Of a stretch of 64,000 nt of DNA, positions 44,984-57,833 are shown one piece after another. The notes under the pieces are model-generated. The model was not told where the DNA came from, ran no database searches, and saw only the letters and a list, made by a program, of their open reading frames with translations. A program made the translations under genes and the position numbers. The stretch comes from Symsagittifera roscoffensis (lineage: Eukaryota > Xenacoelomorpha > Acoela > Convolutidae): the NCBI RefSeq assembly GCF_963678635.1, contig NC_087070.1, forward strand, positions 12,432,539 to 12,496,538, written 5' to 3'. The stretch's first letter is position 1. Every line of letters starts with the position of its first letter.

Positions 44984-47246
44984 TGGCGCTCCTGGGTGGG
45001 CCTGTCAAAGGCATAAGACCATCATGATCAGCAAGCGTTTCAGCGACGAACCCTCCGCTCCGGGCGTAAGCCCGAGGTAGAGGCCTTAATGACCGTTATT
45101 GTACTGGGGGGAAGATGCGTACCCTCCGTCCAGTGCTATTTAGCTTTTTAACTTAGTTAACACCGAAAATTCCGGGGGCCGGAGGGTTAGGTGGGAAATC
45201 TAGAGCCCGCTTGTCCTGAGGTCTCAGGACCAAAAACAATTAAAGAGAAAGCGTAAAACCAAACAAAAATAGTGTATAACCAAGAAAAAGCCAAAAATAA
45301 GTTTATTTGAAAACAAAAAAGTACAAAAAACAGTAAGAAACCCAAAAAAGAGTAAAAAACATAAAGTGACAGTTTATATGTTATTTCCGGACGAGATGTG
45401 ATCTGACCTTCCTATTTGTTGTTGTTTCAGATTGATTTATATCGTTTCTGATAGAAAGATTGTGTGTTTTGGTGAAGGGTTGGATACCCTCCCTCGAGTG
45501 TAATTTGAGTGTTTAAGCACGTTAATGGTGATTTTGCCGGTGACCGGAGGGTAGAGTGGCAAGCTGATCAACGTGTTCCACACTCAACAGGGACACCAGG
45601 GACAACATCCGCAACGACTGTTGGGTATCGTTGAAGCAATTTTAGTATCGTTCGGGTACTATTTCATTAAAACTTAAGTGGTGGGGGGCACGATTGGCGC
45701 GGTCCGATTGTACCCTCCATCGATTACAAATTTCCGAGTTAAGGGTCTTAATTCGGGTATTTTGGTGCAAAGTAGGGTATAGTACTATTCATTAACGACT
45801 ACTAATAGGTTATTATCCTTATTACATATTACTTATCTCCTCAATTAGACCCAAAAAACACCCAATTTTATCGAAAATCATCGATTTTCGATCAAACTGT
45901 AGACCCCCAAAATTTTGGATATCCGAGCTTTTCCGAACAACAAAAAGCTTTTATATAGGGAGTAGCTACGTAGTTCGATCCCCCTAACTAAAAAAACTGC
46001 GTGAGAAAAGACTCAGTAGAAGTTGGAAAAAACCAAAATTTTTCGGTCAAAATTTCGATAATTTTCTGAATTTTGTCAATCTGTTTTGGGGATCGAGTTT
46101 TTGAGTTTTTAGAGTCAGAGCAATAAAATTTTTTGCGTTAGGAGCGTGCTAGCATAACGTGCTCGGTTACTAGAGAAATTCTTGAGTAACCCTCCGATTG
46201 GCTCCTTGGATAGAGCTAAAGACTTAAGGATTGGAAAAGGAAGGAACCGGAGGGTCCAAATTTGATAGTTATTGAACAAATTTTTTTCTCCAAACCAATT
46301 TTGATCCGGTTTTTTTGCACTATTCCAGTGCCGTACAGAGGGCTACTACGCTCGTTTCAATTATTTTTAGGCACTTTTGATAGGAATTGCGGAAAAAGTT
46401 TCTCAGAACCTATATAGGTGGTGAAAAAAGGCCATTTGGACAAACACGTTTTTGGCAATTTCTCAAAGACTAGTTATCCGATCGGAATAATTTTGGTACC
46501 ATAAGTCGACGTTTTGGACCACTTTTCCGGACCGCAACCATTTTTGGGTTGATAATCTCGGAAAAGAGAAATTTTTTAGAATTTGTTGGTTCGGAGGGTC
46601 CAAATTACAGGTAACCCTCCGAGCGGCAGAAAATTTTATCAAAACACCTTTTTATCCAACTGGGAAGGTTGACCGTGTCAGCCAACCTAGTTTTAACTCA
46701 GGTGGACCGCTTTTGGAGACTTTATCGCGGTAACATAACCTTTTTTCTTGATTTTTGGGGAACCCTCCGAAGTAACCCTCCGGAGTCAGCTAAACCCTTT
46801 AGCAACCCTCCTTAGTGGAAAATTTCCACGAGATCATCCAAAGAAGTTAAAACAGCCCCCCATAGAGAATTTAGCTTGTTTTGACGCTTCCTGAAGTTAA
46901 TTGAAGGCCCTTCTAAGTGAGGTTCAGAAATTTGAAAATTTTGGAGGTACCCTCCGGAGTAACCCTCCGGAGCATATTAAGCATCTTATTGACCCTCCTT
47001 AGTAAATTTAAGGGGACCCTCCGAGGTAACTTGGGTGATTAAGGTAACCCTCCGGAGTGTCTTAAACCTTCTAAACAACTTTCCACGAAACAACCTTCCT
47101 TGTTAGAAACTTGAGGAAATCTTCCGTGGCGATTTGGGAAAAGGAAAATATCCATTTAATCAAAATCATATTAGGATGTTAGGCGGGCTTATTAGGATCA
47201 TAAGAGCCCATTTTGACCCGAAAATTCGTGATCAACTTTGGATTCT
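44984..47246 (+). other. Family 2 primer-binding-like site and leader, copy 1 (truncated)
   Basis: Begins with the shared TGGCGCTCCTGGGTG. It carries many GGTAACCCTCCGGAGT and CCGGAGGGTCC motifs, which are mutually complementary. It is cut at 47246 by the duplication junction, so no gag follows. No gene seen. Confidence 0.7.
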
Positions 47247-50200
47247 AGGACTGTCCTAAAAGCCAACACCTTTTAAATCTAAGAGAAAAAGTTTTAATCA
47301 GGACATTGACACTGGAAGTCAGAAAATATGTTTTATCTTAGGTCATATCCTCAATGTGCAGATTAATGAGAGAATTTGAAGGCTATAGTGATGTAGTATG
47401 ATGCCATTTATATTCTGCAGTGAGTCGATGTGATGTGGATAAAAGTAATTTCGTGCATTTTGTAAATTCTGTTCGATGACACTGTAACAATTTTACGAAC
47501 ATTGCGCGATTCAATGAGGACATTGACCGGACTGTCCGGGGAGTATGTGGCATTCGACCAGAATGGCCAAAATGCAATTTGTGCAGACTTCGAATTTTTA
47601 GCAGTAAGCCTTCCAGATTTGTGGTTGTTAAGAACTAGGAACGTTATTGGAGCGATTGGCCAGACGGTGAGGGCTGGAATATTCTGGTATTTTTATATTT
47701 CAAAATTTCGAATTATGACGTCATATTTCTGAGAAACGTCAGAAACGGCCATTTTGGCAGAGAAGTAAAAGAAAAAAGAGAACAACTTTATCTGCGATAG
47801 CGAACAGGACGAAAATCGAGATTAAAAACGACAACGAACTACAGAATAGCAGAGGACGTTCCGAGTTGCAACTATTGTGCTGCTACAATAGTTGCAAGGC
47901 CGTTGCGAACAACGGTGAAGGGTAAGAGACAGCCTTCCGGAATAGGAGGAAATCAAGATTAATGAGCTTGATTCAGCGGATTCGTCAATCTGGAAGGGTA
48001 AAGGAACTGAAACTTTTATCCTGCCACGTAAACTTTTAGCATCCTGTCATGTCCTGACTTGAATTTAATTGATATTTGGATTAGTTTTGACAAAGATGAG
48101 GTGCTAGGAGTTGTGGGGGAAAGGGTTGATCCATATTCGATGGAGATGATGATTTTTATCTACTGAACAAAAACAATAATAATATAAATAGTAGTAGCCC
48201 TGTTTTTAGGAGTGACCTCGTGGTCTGGGGATACTGAGACCCAGCCATGAGCTCACTATTTCTGCATGTAATCTAGTTAATTTGAGTGTTTTGACCGAAG
48301 CCGAAGGCAGTAACGTTTTTGTCGACCCGATGTTAGAAAACACCACCGAAAAGTACTGGCTTGGTAGAGACGGTGAAAAGCATGCAAAGCTCTGTTTAGA
48401 CGCTAGCCAGTCGTCTTAAGACTTAGTTTTGTTTTCCGTCGATATGTATCTTCCGGGCGAATGTTACATTTCAATAATTTTTCTTCTTAACAATTAAAAT
48501 TTCAGACCCCAGAAAAGCTTTAAAAAATTGGGTTGTGAACTGTTTTACCCACATGGGCGCGCAGTTTTCAAATTATTTAGCAACCCGAAAATTTGAAAAA
48601 GAAAAGTGAAAAGAAGTATCAAAAGAGTTTTGCTATTCTTTAGTTCATTTTTTTATTAATTTCCTGATGTTTTTATACAAAAAATTATTCCTTGTGACAG
48701 CCAGTTCTCTTGAAAGACCTTGACGCAGTGGAAAAAAAGTAAATATTTGAGGCATATCACAGCCATACCGGGCCGTGCATCGAACCACAATCAAATCAAC
48801 AGGGACAAGAATCTTGCTAAAAAAAACCACTGAGGGAGAAGATAATTTATTGTTGTGGCACGACATTACGAATAACTCTTAGACAAGCCACATGACCGGA
48901 GGTGCAATCGGAGGTCCCATCAAGAATATAGAACACAGAAAAGACCATGTTCGCTCCTTGACATACTGTACAAGGAACGGTGCCTAACGTATTGGAGTAA
49001 CTGAAAAAGACTGGGGTTCTGACCATCTCGGCGGAAAAATTGCTGGTCTCCAAAAATCAAGCAGAAGTGTACACCTGAGATAGACAGTTGATGAAAATTG
49101 ATCAACCAAGCTTAGCCAGGCAGTGAAATCCCGGCTGAAGCTAAGCAGACTGATCTGCGGCAATCTAGGAGTAATCCTTGTATTTTAAATCTGCCTAGTT
49201 GCAACGGGGTTGATAGGTTGACTTGCTGCGGCTATCATTCTCCTTGCGGCTGGTAGAGTATGCCGAGCAGCATTCTGCGCTGACTGACATTGATCGAATA
49301 ACCGATCGTATTCTGCATCCTCGGTGATAGCGTCAAGCAGCTCCTGATCAGCTGTGCCATTCTGCCAGATGGCACAGCGCAACCTTCCGACGAAGCACGA
49401 ATCAGAGAGAAACGGCCTTAACAGCAAAAAAATGCTTGAAAGGAGGGTCGAAGTATTCTGAAACTTTCTATTTTTAAAATTTAGATTTTCAAGTTGATAT
49501 TTCTCAGAAATACGAAAAACGGCCATTTTGACCAAAAAAGCTGAGAAAATCAGAGAACAACGACAAATATTGTGAAAAACAGTCGTCCAAGAGACGGAAA
49601 ATACGAAGCCTCTTATCGTGGCAACAACGCACGATAAGACACTTGTCAGCGGATACTAGTGGAGAAGGAAGCTTCAGTGGGGAAGGAGTATTCCACGGAA
49701 CCCTCCCGGGACGCAAATTAGGAGAGATAAGAGCGTTATCGCTGGAATATCACGGGAGCGGAGGCTTGGTCCCCCAGAGACTGTTTATGTGAAGGGACTG
49801 TATAAAACTAACTATATAGCTACTTGGATGTCGTGAAACTTTAATTTAACACCGGTGTAACTTGATATTTTAGAATATGAGTAGCTAGGAAGAGGAAAGG
49901 GTCAATCCATCTCCAATGGATTTAATATAGAACTGTCACACAAAAACATATTAAAATAGGTTGTTCGAGCCGTGTTTTTAATGACAATAAAAGGATCTGA
50001 GGATCCGAGACTCAGCTATGTGGTTGTGTTCGCATGTAAACGAAAGCTGATCAAAAGTCGTTTGACTGATGGCCTAAAAAGGTAACTTTTTACTTTGCCC
50101 TAGACAGACCAGAAAATCAACTGGCAAGGTCGAGACGGTGAAAAGCGAGTAGGATTAAGGTAACTGACGCCTGCCAGTCGTTAATAGGTACTTTTTCCAC

Positions 50201-52550
50201 GCTCCGTCGCTGTGTAGTATTTGGGCGAATGTTACATAGACGTTTTTATGGCGCTCCTGGGTGGGCCTGTCAAAGGCATAAGACCATCATGATCAGCAAG
50301 CGTTTCAGCGACGAACCCTCCGCTCCGGGCGTAAGCCCGAGGTAGAGGCCTTAATGACCGTTATTGTACTGGGGGGAAGATGCGTACCCTCCGTCCAGTG
50401 CTATTTAGCTTTTTAACTTAGTTAACACCGAAAATTCCGGGGGCCGGAGGGTTAGGTGGGAAATCTAGAGCCCGCTTGTCCTGAGGTCTCAGGACCAAAA
50501 ACAATTAAAGAGAAAGCGTAAAACCAAACAAAAATAGTGTATAACCAAGAAAAAGCCAAAAATAAGTTTATTTGAAAACAAAAAAGTACAAAAACAGTAA
50601 GAAACCCAAAAAAGAGTAAAAAACATAAAGTGACAGTTTATATGTTATTTCCGGACGAGATGTGATCTGACCTTCCTATTTGTTGTTGTTTCAGATTGAT
50701 TTATATCGTTTCTGATAGAAAGATTGTGTGTTTTGGTGAAGGGTTGGATACCCTCCCTCGAGTGTAATTTGAGTGTTTAAGCACGTTAATGGTGATTTTG
50801 CCGGTGACCGGAGGGTAGAGTGGCAAGCTGATCAACGTGTTCCACACTCAACAGGGACACCAGGGACAACATCCGCAACGACTGTTGGGTATCGTTGAAG
50901 CAATTTTAGTATCGTTCGGGTACTATTTCATTAAAACTTAAGTGGTGGGGGGCACGATTGGCGCGGTCCGATTGTACCCTCCATCGATTACAAATTTCCG
51001 AGTTAAGGGTCTTAATTCGGGTATTTTGGTGCAAAGTAGGGTATAGTACTATTCATTAACGACTACTAATAGGTTATTATCCTTATTACATATTACTTAT
51101 CTCCTCAATTAGACCCAAAAAACACCCAATTTTATCGAAAATCATCGATTTTCGATCAAACTGTAGACCCCCAAAATTTTGGATATCCGAGCTTTTCCGA
51201 ACAACAAAAAGCTTTTATATAGGGAGTAGCTACGTAGTTCGATCCCCCTAACTAAAGAAACTGCGTGAGAAAAGACTCAGTAGAAGTTGGAAAAAACCAA
51301 AATTTTTCGGTCAAAATTTCGATAATTTTCTGAATTTTGTCAATCTGTTTTGGGGATCGAGTTTTTGAGTTTTTAGAGTCAGAGCAATAAAATTTTTTGC
51401 GTTAGGAGCGTGCTAGCATAACGTGCTCGGTTACTAGAGAAATTCTTGAGTAACCCTCCGATTGGCTCCTTGGATAGAGCTAAAGACTTAAGGATTGGAA
51501 AAGGAAGGAACCGGAGGGTCCAAATTTGATAGTTATTGAACAAATTTTTTTCTCCAAACCAATTTTGATCCGGTTTTTTTGCACTATTCCAGTGCCGTAC
51601 AGGGCTACTACGCTCGTTTCAATTATTTTTAGGCACTTTTGATAGGAATTGCGGAAAAAGTTTCTCAGAACCTATATAGGTGGTGAAAAAAGGCCATTTG
51701 GACAAACACGTTTTTGGCAATTTCTCAAAGACTAGTTATCCGATCGGAATAATTTTGGTACCATAAGTCGACGTTTTGGACCACTTTTCCGGACCGCAAC
51801 CATTTTTGGGTTGATAATCTCGGAAAAGAGAAATTTTTTAGAATTTGTTGGTTCGGAGGGTCCAAATTACAGGTAACCCTCCGAGCGGCAGAAAATTTTA
51901 TCAAAACACCTTTTTATCCAACTGGGAAGGTTGACCGTGTCAGCCAACCTAGTTTTAACTCAGGTGGACCACTTTTGGAGACTTTATCGCGGTAACATAA
52001 CCTTTTTTCTTGATTTTTGGGGAACCCTCCGAAGTAACCCTCCGGAGTCAGCTAAACCCCTTAGCAACCCTCCTTAGTGGAAAATTTCCACGAGATCATC
52101 CAAAGAAGTTAAAACAGCCCCCCATAGAGAATTTAGCTTGTTTTGACGCTTCCTGAAGTTAATTGAAGGCCCTTCTAAGTGAGGTTCAGAAATTTGAAAA
52201 TTTTGGAGGTACCCTCCGGAGTAACCCTCCGGAGCATATTAAGCATCTTATTGACCCTCCTTAGTAAATTTAAGGGGACCCTCCGAGGTAACTTGGGTGA
52301 TTAAGGTACCCACCGAAGTAGGCTAAGTGTCTTAATGACCCTCCGAAGTAACCCTCCGGAGTGTCTTAAACCTTCTAAACAACTTTCCACGAAACAACCT
52401 TCCTTGTTAGAAACTTGAGGAAATCTTCCGTGGCGATTTGGGAAAAGGAAAATATCCATTTAATCAAAATCATATTAGGATATTAGGCGGGCTTATTAGG
52501 ATCATAAGAGCCCATTTTGACCCGAAAATTCGTGATCAACATTGGATTCT
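47247..52550. repeat. Tandem duplication, copy 2 (~5304 bp)
   Basis: Same content as copy 1 with scattered substitutions and an extra ~40-45 bp near 52307-52350 that is itself made of the leader's CCCTCCGAAGTA motif. It therefore carries a second family 1 PPT-like site (47533) and LTR (47546-48468) without an element 1 body. Confidence 0.95.
49353..50236 (+). repeat. 5' LTR of element 2
   Basis: Same sequence as 44088-44971 apart from a few bases. TATAAAA at 49801-49807. Its partner 3' LTR lies beyond the window. Confidence 0.75.
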
Positions 52551-52608
52551 AGATCGGGTGTATTAGAAGTACCCGAACAAAATTTTTTTTTTGATTGTGA
52601 TTTTGGTT
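50249..52608 (+). other. Leader of element 2 with ACCCTCCGGAGT motif array
   Basis: It starts with the primer-binding-like TGGCGCTCCTGGGTG. Motifs ACCCTCCG and CGGAGGGT recur about 20 times in both orientations, densest at 51850-52370, so the RNA could form many alternative short stems. No open frame of interest. Confidence 0.7.
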
Positions 52609-52795
52609 GTGCGGTTGCCTTGAGCTAATTAATAGGAAAGTTCGGGCAATCCGGGAACAAATAAAAGAAGACCTCGGTGAGTGTATTAGGCAAATACACA
52701 CTCACTTGAGAAGAAAAGTTGTTCCCTGCTCTCGTGCACTTGGAGCGTTCCGGGTGTGGGGGAGCTTTTTCATAGACTTTAGAAATTTTCGATCA
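52609..52795 (+). ncRNA. Structured RNA module, element 2 copy a
   Basis: Hairpin A pairs TTGCCT(T)GAGCT (52615-52626) with AGTTCGGGCAA (ending 52649). Hairpin B pairs GTGAGTGT with ACACTCAC around an ATTAGGCAAATAC loop (52676-52706), then TTGAGAAGA. It ends with a CTTTTTC tract, as in copy b. Confidence 0.68.
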
Positions 52796-52985
52796 GAGGT
52801 TGCCTTGAGCCACTTGATAGGACAGCTCAGGCAATCGCGGGGCACCTAAAAGAAGACTTCGGTGGGTGTATTAGGCAAATACACACCCACTTGAGAAGAC
52901 TGTGTCCTGGGCTTTGTTCTTTCGGATCGTTCCGATTGGGGGAAGTCTTTTTCTTTAAGACTAAGTTGTATTGATCTGTTTCTGA
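52796..52985 (+). ncRNA. Structured RNA module, element 2 copy b
   Basis: Hairpin A pairs TTGCCT(T)GAGC with GCTCAGGCAA (52800-52834). Hairpin B pairs GTGGGTGT with ACACCCAC (52862-52891). Compared with copy a, an A-T pair has become G-C on both sides of hairpin B, and G-U pairs in hairpin A have become Watson-Crick. Such paired changes support a real RNA structure. Confidence 0.68.
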
Positions 52986-53322
52986 ATCATCACTGCTTTT
53001 TATCAAAGATTGTTTAATTTTAACAAAGCAGTGACTTGATAAAATGTGTAGCGATAAATTGATACTGACAAAAGGTCGCTGTCACCTGTAGGATATTCTT
53101 ATCTGATTATCTATTGTGTTTTGTGTGTTGATTAGATCTTGTGAAAATCTTGTGATACTGTTATACTATACGACAGGGTTGAGTTAGCATTATATCAATA
53201 CTGAGCAGGCCCTGTGTGTGTGTGTAACTCTAGCTGAGTCACTAAGATTGTCATTGAAAAACCTAAGAGATTGATACTGACTTTTCGACATACGAATATT
53301 GTTTTTTTTTGTGTCACAAAGT

Positions 53323-55797
53323 ATGCAGCGCAGGGACTCGTTAGGATCGACTACTAAGATTCCCAGGCTGAGCAAGGGCAGCACGCGAAAATTTAAAACT
53401 AGGCGTAGCCAGTCCTCGTTTAGCAGCGCCTCCGACGTGTTTGCTGAAAACGAATCGACTAAAGGTCAACCTAATCTTTCAGTGAGAGGAATGAGATTGA
53501 GGACGAATCCAGTTCCGCCGGAGGCAGATGCCACCCCGGAGACAAGGTTGCCAACTGTGCCACAAGTCAGTTCAGTACCAGATCTGACTACGGTCTCACA
53601 GGACACAACGATGTATGCCTCGATGTTTGAGCCTCTGAACAGATCTCTCGAAACATTCATCACCAAGCTCTCGAAGTCAACCGAGAGAGGAGAGAGGTCA
53701 AGAAGGACACTTAAAAAGCCGAAGTCATATAAAGACGAGTCAGACGGCTGCATTGATACTTGGATAGAGGTGATGAAGTTACACTTTGAGGAAGAGAATC
53801 TCTCCAAGAAACAAGAGTGCAGCGCGCTGACGAGCAATCTGGAGGGTACTGCATTAAGTTGTGTTATGGCGAAAAGAGCCAATGAGAGAGACAGCGCTCG
53901 CAAGATATTCGACATCCTGCTGAATTGTTTCGGCTCTGGAGTACAAGGGCACCGGGCTATGGTGAAGTTCGAGAAGAGGCGTCAAAGAGATGACGAATCC
54001 ATAGATAAATTTTTGGACGACCTTGAATTGCTTAGGAGGAGAAGCAACCCAGATGAGAAAATATCCGAGCGAAACTTGGCGATTGCTTCGAAGTTCATGG
54101 ACGGAGTAAGGAGTGAGGAGTTGAAGACGATGTTGGCCAATCACTTCATCCTGTCGCTTGACCAGGTACCCACGCCCGACGACTTGCGTATGAAGTCACG
54201 CGAGTATTTACTCATAAAACCGAGGGCGCAAAACCGTTACAGCAATTATGGCAACTATAGCGGGACAAACATTGGTGCGAATTCCAGTTGGTACAAACCT
54301 CGCGATGACATGGATAACAGGAGGTCGTGTGCGAATTGTGGTTCGATGGACCATCACGTTTCCGCGTGTTCTGCATACAAACAGAACATGAAGGCCATAG
54401 GCTACTTTCTCCAGGACGCCGACGCGACCGACGAGGATCATGAAGAGTACGTCAGAAGGCTCATCATGAAATATGGTCCGAGGTGTTTCTTCTGTAATTT
54501 GGAGGGACACTTCAAGTCGGATTGTACTCAATTTTGGGATGCAGTAGCGGACGCGAAAGATCCCCGCCATGAAGAGGCGCTTTCGGGTGTCAAGGCCAGT
54601 CGAGCACGACCGATGAACGAGGCTGAATCTCGGAGAAAGGAGACGACACCGAGCACCTTCACGACCAAAAAGGTTAAGATATGGCCTGACGAGGTGGTAG
54701 CCTCGAACCTCGAAGCAGAGTCGTCTAGCCCACTCAAGGTGGATTACGGCCTGGCGGCAAGGACAGCGCTGCAGAATGTCAAACAGGACCTAGCCACGAA
54801 AGAAGTGGAGCAATGGGTAAGGTCGGAGCTGGAAGGCACAGATCTTCGGGAAAGTTTTAATGTTCTGGGTAAAACGACAAAAGTAGAAGACAAAGAGGAA
54901 CCCAGGAAACAGGGACTAAAACTGAACGTTATATCTGGTAAGACTTTCGGAATGACGAAGGAGGGGACCAAAATAATGTCCATCATCTCAGTCGCAGGGC
55001 ACCAGGTGGTCAAGAACTTGAGTGAACCATCCGAGATTACACTAGTCCACCTGGACATCTCTGCCGACTACCTGAAGGAGAAAGATCCCAAACTGGACTC
55101 CAGGGCAGTGCGAGCGCTGCTCACAACGGGAGGTCCGAGGCTGATGAAAGTGGACGGACATTATATCGATGTCCATGGCCCTCACACGATCCTAATGAAT
55201 GTGGATGGCATCAATATCTACACGAAAGCTCACATAACTGATGCGAACGATCAGATTGGCCGGATATACATTGGTCAAGAGGAGCTGAAGGTTAGACGGA
55301 TCGGACACAACGCGATGCTCGAACAAGATGCGGTGCACATAGGTTGCGAGGCCGATCTGGCCGCACACGTTCTGGACGTGCAAGGCAGACAACTTTCAGT
55401 AAAGGGACTGCTAGACACGGGAGCAGTGGTTAGTGTCATGCCAGTCAAAACTTGGACCAACATGGGTTTCGAGAGGTCGGATCTCGTACCGACAAACATC
55501 AGGTTGGCAGCGGCCAATCAGGGAGCGATCTATGTGAGTGGACGAACCCCGATCATTTCACTGCAGCTCGGAGGAAGACATCTTTGGATGAGCTTCCTAG
55601 TAGTGGAGAATTTGGACGAATCCGATCAGTTCATCTTAGGAATGGATTTCGTTCGCAACTTTGACATCACGATCGATCTCAATGACGGGTTGATTAGGAT
55701 CAAGGATCCTGAGAGAAAGTATGAAAAGAGACCCCTTAATAAGATCTTAATAACCAGGCCAAGGTGCCAATTTTTCTGGATCGAAAAGTTAGATTAA
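53323..55797 (+). pseudogene. gag: gag-protease of element 2
   Basis: First ATG at 53323; the frame is open to 55797. The first ~100 residues are basic and Ser-rich. The capsid-like region has FEPLNRSLETFITKLSK, DGCIDTWIEV and FLDDLELLRRRS. Two CCHC knuckles follow, CANCGSMDHHVSAC and CFFCNLEGHFKSDC. A conserved ~180-residue region with VISGKTFGM and SIISVAGHQVV comes next, then the protease with LLDTGAVVSVMP and FILGMDFVRNF. It shows that Gag and protease share one frame. A one-base loss near 55757 shifts the frame, and the true product would continue into Pol. Confidence 0.88.
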
Positions 55798-57833
55798 AAC
55801 CAAACCAAGCCGTAGTAGCGACGTTTAGGATGAGGAACTTGAATGAACTCAGCAATGACAGACAGGTGTGTCTGGTACCAAATCCAAACAGTAAAAGCTC
55901 GGCTATTTTAGGAAGAAGCTTCTCAATCACTCAGAGCGGACTATGTGTGAGTGTGTTATTGAACACAGAAGCAACAACAGTGACAATACAGAGGGGAAAG
56001 AAACTTGGCTACGCTTTGCCTCTGAACACAGACTTTCAGAGTGTGGAGAACTTGAAAAAGTTTGATGTAACTAAATGTCCATTGCATGCGAACCAAGAAT
56101 GTATAATGAGGAGAGTGAATGAATTGAAATCTTCTAGGAAATTGTTTTCAATGAAGTCGGAAATAGATGATGGGCTGTCTACTTGTTCCAACTTTCCTGA
56201 GAGGCCGACGGAAGCGGAGTTAGCAGCGAATAAACCTGTCTTACCTGAGATAGAACATCTGAAGGGTAAAATATCAGACAAAGAACTAGATTCGCTCAGA
56301 GCGGTGCTAAATCGGAACGCAGACGTTTTTTCGAAGCATAAGGCCGACATAGGCTGTTGTAATTTTGTAGAACACGAGATTGAGATAGAAGAGGGCTCGG
56401 TACCTCATAGGGAAGGGGCGAGAAGAATGACCCCAAACAAGTCAGAAGCGTGTAGGAAGGAGATCGAGATGTTAATGGAGTACGACATGATCGAGCCGTC
56501 GAAGTCCCCAAAAAAGAAAGGGGGACAACTCAGATTTTGTTGTGATTTCCGTTATCTGAACGCAGTGACTATAAAGGACGCATACCCCATTCCCCGCATC
56601 GATGAGAGCCTATCCAAGCTGGGAGACGCGAAGTTCTTCACGACGTTGGATTTGGGCTCTGCGTTCTGGCAAGTGCCACTCAGAAAGCAAGATCGAGAGA
56701 AAACAGGCTTCGCGTGTGAGTTTGGATTGTTCCAGTGGAAGAGGATGCCATTCGGATTGTGCAACGCGACGGCCACATTCCAGCGACTGATGGCCCAGGC
56801 ACTCACGAGCGTCACTAAGATATACGGGAATCTCATCATGTGTTATGTCGATGATGTCGTGATTGCAACACCAACCTTAGAAGACCACATAGAGAGGTTG
56901 GAGGAGGTGTTTTCTTGCATGAAGCAGGGGGGTCTGAAATGTAAACCCTCTAAGTGTGAAATCCTCAGGGATTCCATAAAGTATCTGGGCCGCCTGGTTG
57001 ACAAACATGGAGTGAGACCAGATCCCGAAGCGGTTGAAGCGGTGCTGACCTGGAAGGCACCTAAGACAGATACACAGCTGATGAGTTTTTTGGGATTCGC
57101 TAATTATTATCGAGAGTTCATCAAGGGGTATGCTGACAAAATATACCCCATGCAGAGGTTGATGAGAAACAAGGGCAAAAAGTTCACCTGGACTGATGAG
57201 GCGCAAGTTTCATTTGAAAACATCAAACGTGAACTTTGCGAGGCACCGGTCCTCGGCATGCCGACAGAGAAGGGGATGTTCGTGCTGGACATGGATGCAT
57301 CAGTGGTTGCGATATCGGGCATACTTCACCAGGAGCAGGAGTGGAACGGGAGAACGGTTCTTCGTCCGATAGCCTTCGGGAGTAAAGTCCTGAGTGATAC
57401 TGAAATGAAGTACGGCGCACCAAAAGCGGAGATGTTTGCGGTGATCACTTTCGTGGAAAAATACAGGGCCTACTTGGGGAGTGCTCCCTACAAGTTACGT
57501 GTGGATAATCGTGCCCTTGCCTGGCTGAAAACCTATTCGATGGACCAAAGTTATATTGGTCGTTGGATCGTGCGCCTGGATGGATACCACATGATCATAG
57601 AGCACCGTACCCGTGACAAGCATCAGAACGCAGATAGCCTCAGTAAAAAGACAGAATTTTATGAGCGCCTCGAGGATAAACAGGCTAACCAATCAGAGAT
57701 CAAAGACGGGTTTTCCTTTCTGGACAAAGAAACCTACGACAAACTGCCACTTACTAGGTGGTTAGACAAGTCAGGGCATCCTATACCCGGACACCCTGAC
57801 CTTCCAGGTCAGCACCGGTTGAAGCGGTGCTGA
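55764..57833 (+). pseudogene. pol: RT-RNase H of element 2, first part
   Basis: It continues Pol after the frameshift. The RT keeps LDLGSAFWQVPL, FGLCNATATFQ and YVDD, but at about 56505 the segment corresponding to LWACGVVMA of element 1 is replaced by a single Pro (SKSPKKKGG). This removes the conserved first RT motif and probably kills activity. RNase H follows with LDMDASVVAISG and HQNADSLSK. The frame ends just after the foldback junction of the 785-bp duplication. Confidence 0.85.

Larger units (their letters stand above)
41982..47246. repeat. Tandem duplication, copy 1 (5265 bp)
   Basis: It contains the last 299 bp of element 1's internal region, its 3' LTR, an 884-bp spacer, and the LTR plus most of the leader of a family 2 element. 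It is about 99% identical to 47247-52550 at a constant offset of 5265. The junction has only AG as shared bases. Confidence 0.95.

Noticed and set aside
42281-47237. A single ~5-kb LTR
   Set aside because: The boundaries TGTGG...GTTACA recur at ~0.9 kb in both families, and each is followed by TTTTTATGGCGCTCC, which fits a short LTR plus a long leader.
47238-47545. A separate Gypsy element with a 300-bp internal region between two LTRs
   Set aside because: The constant 5265-bp offset across the LTRs, spacer and leader shows one large duplication instead.
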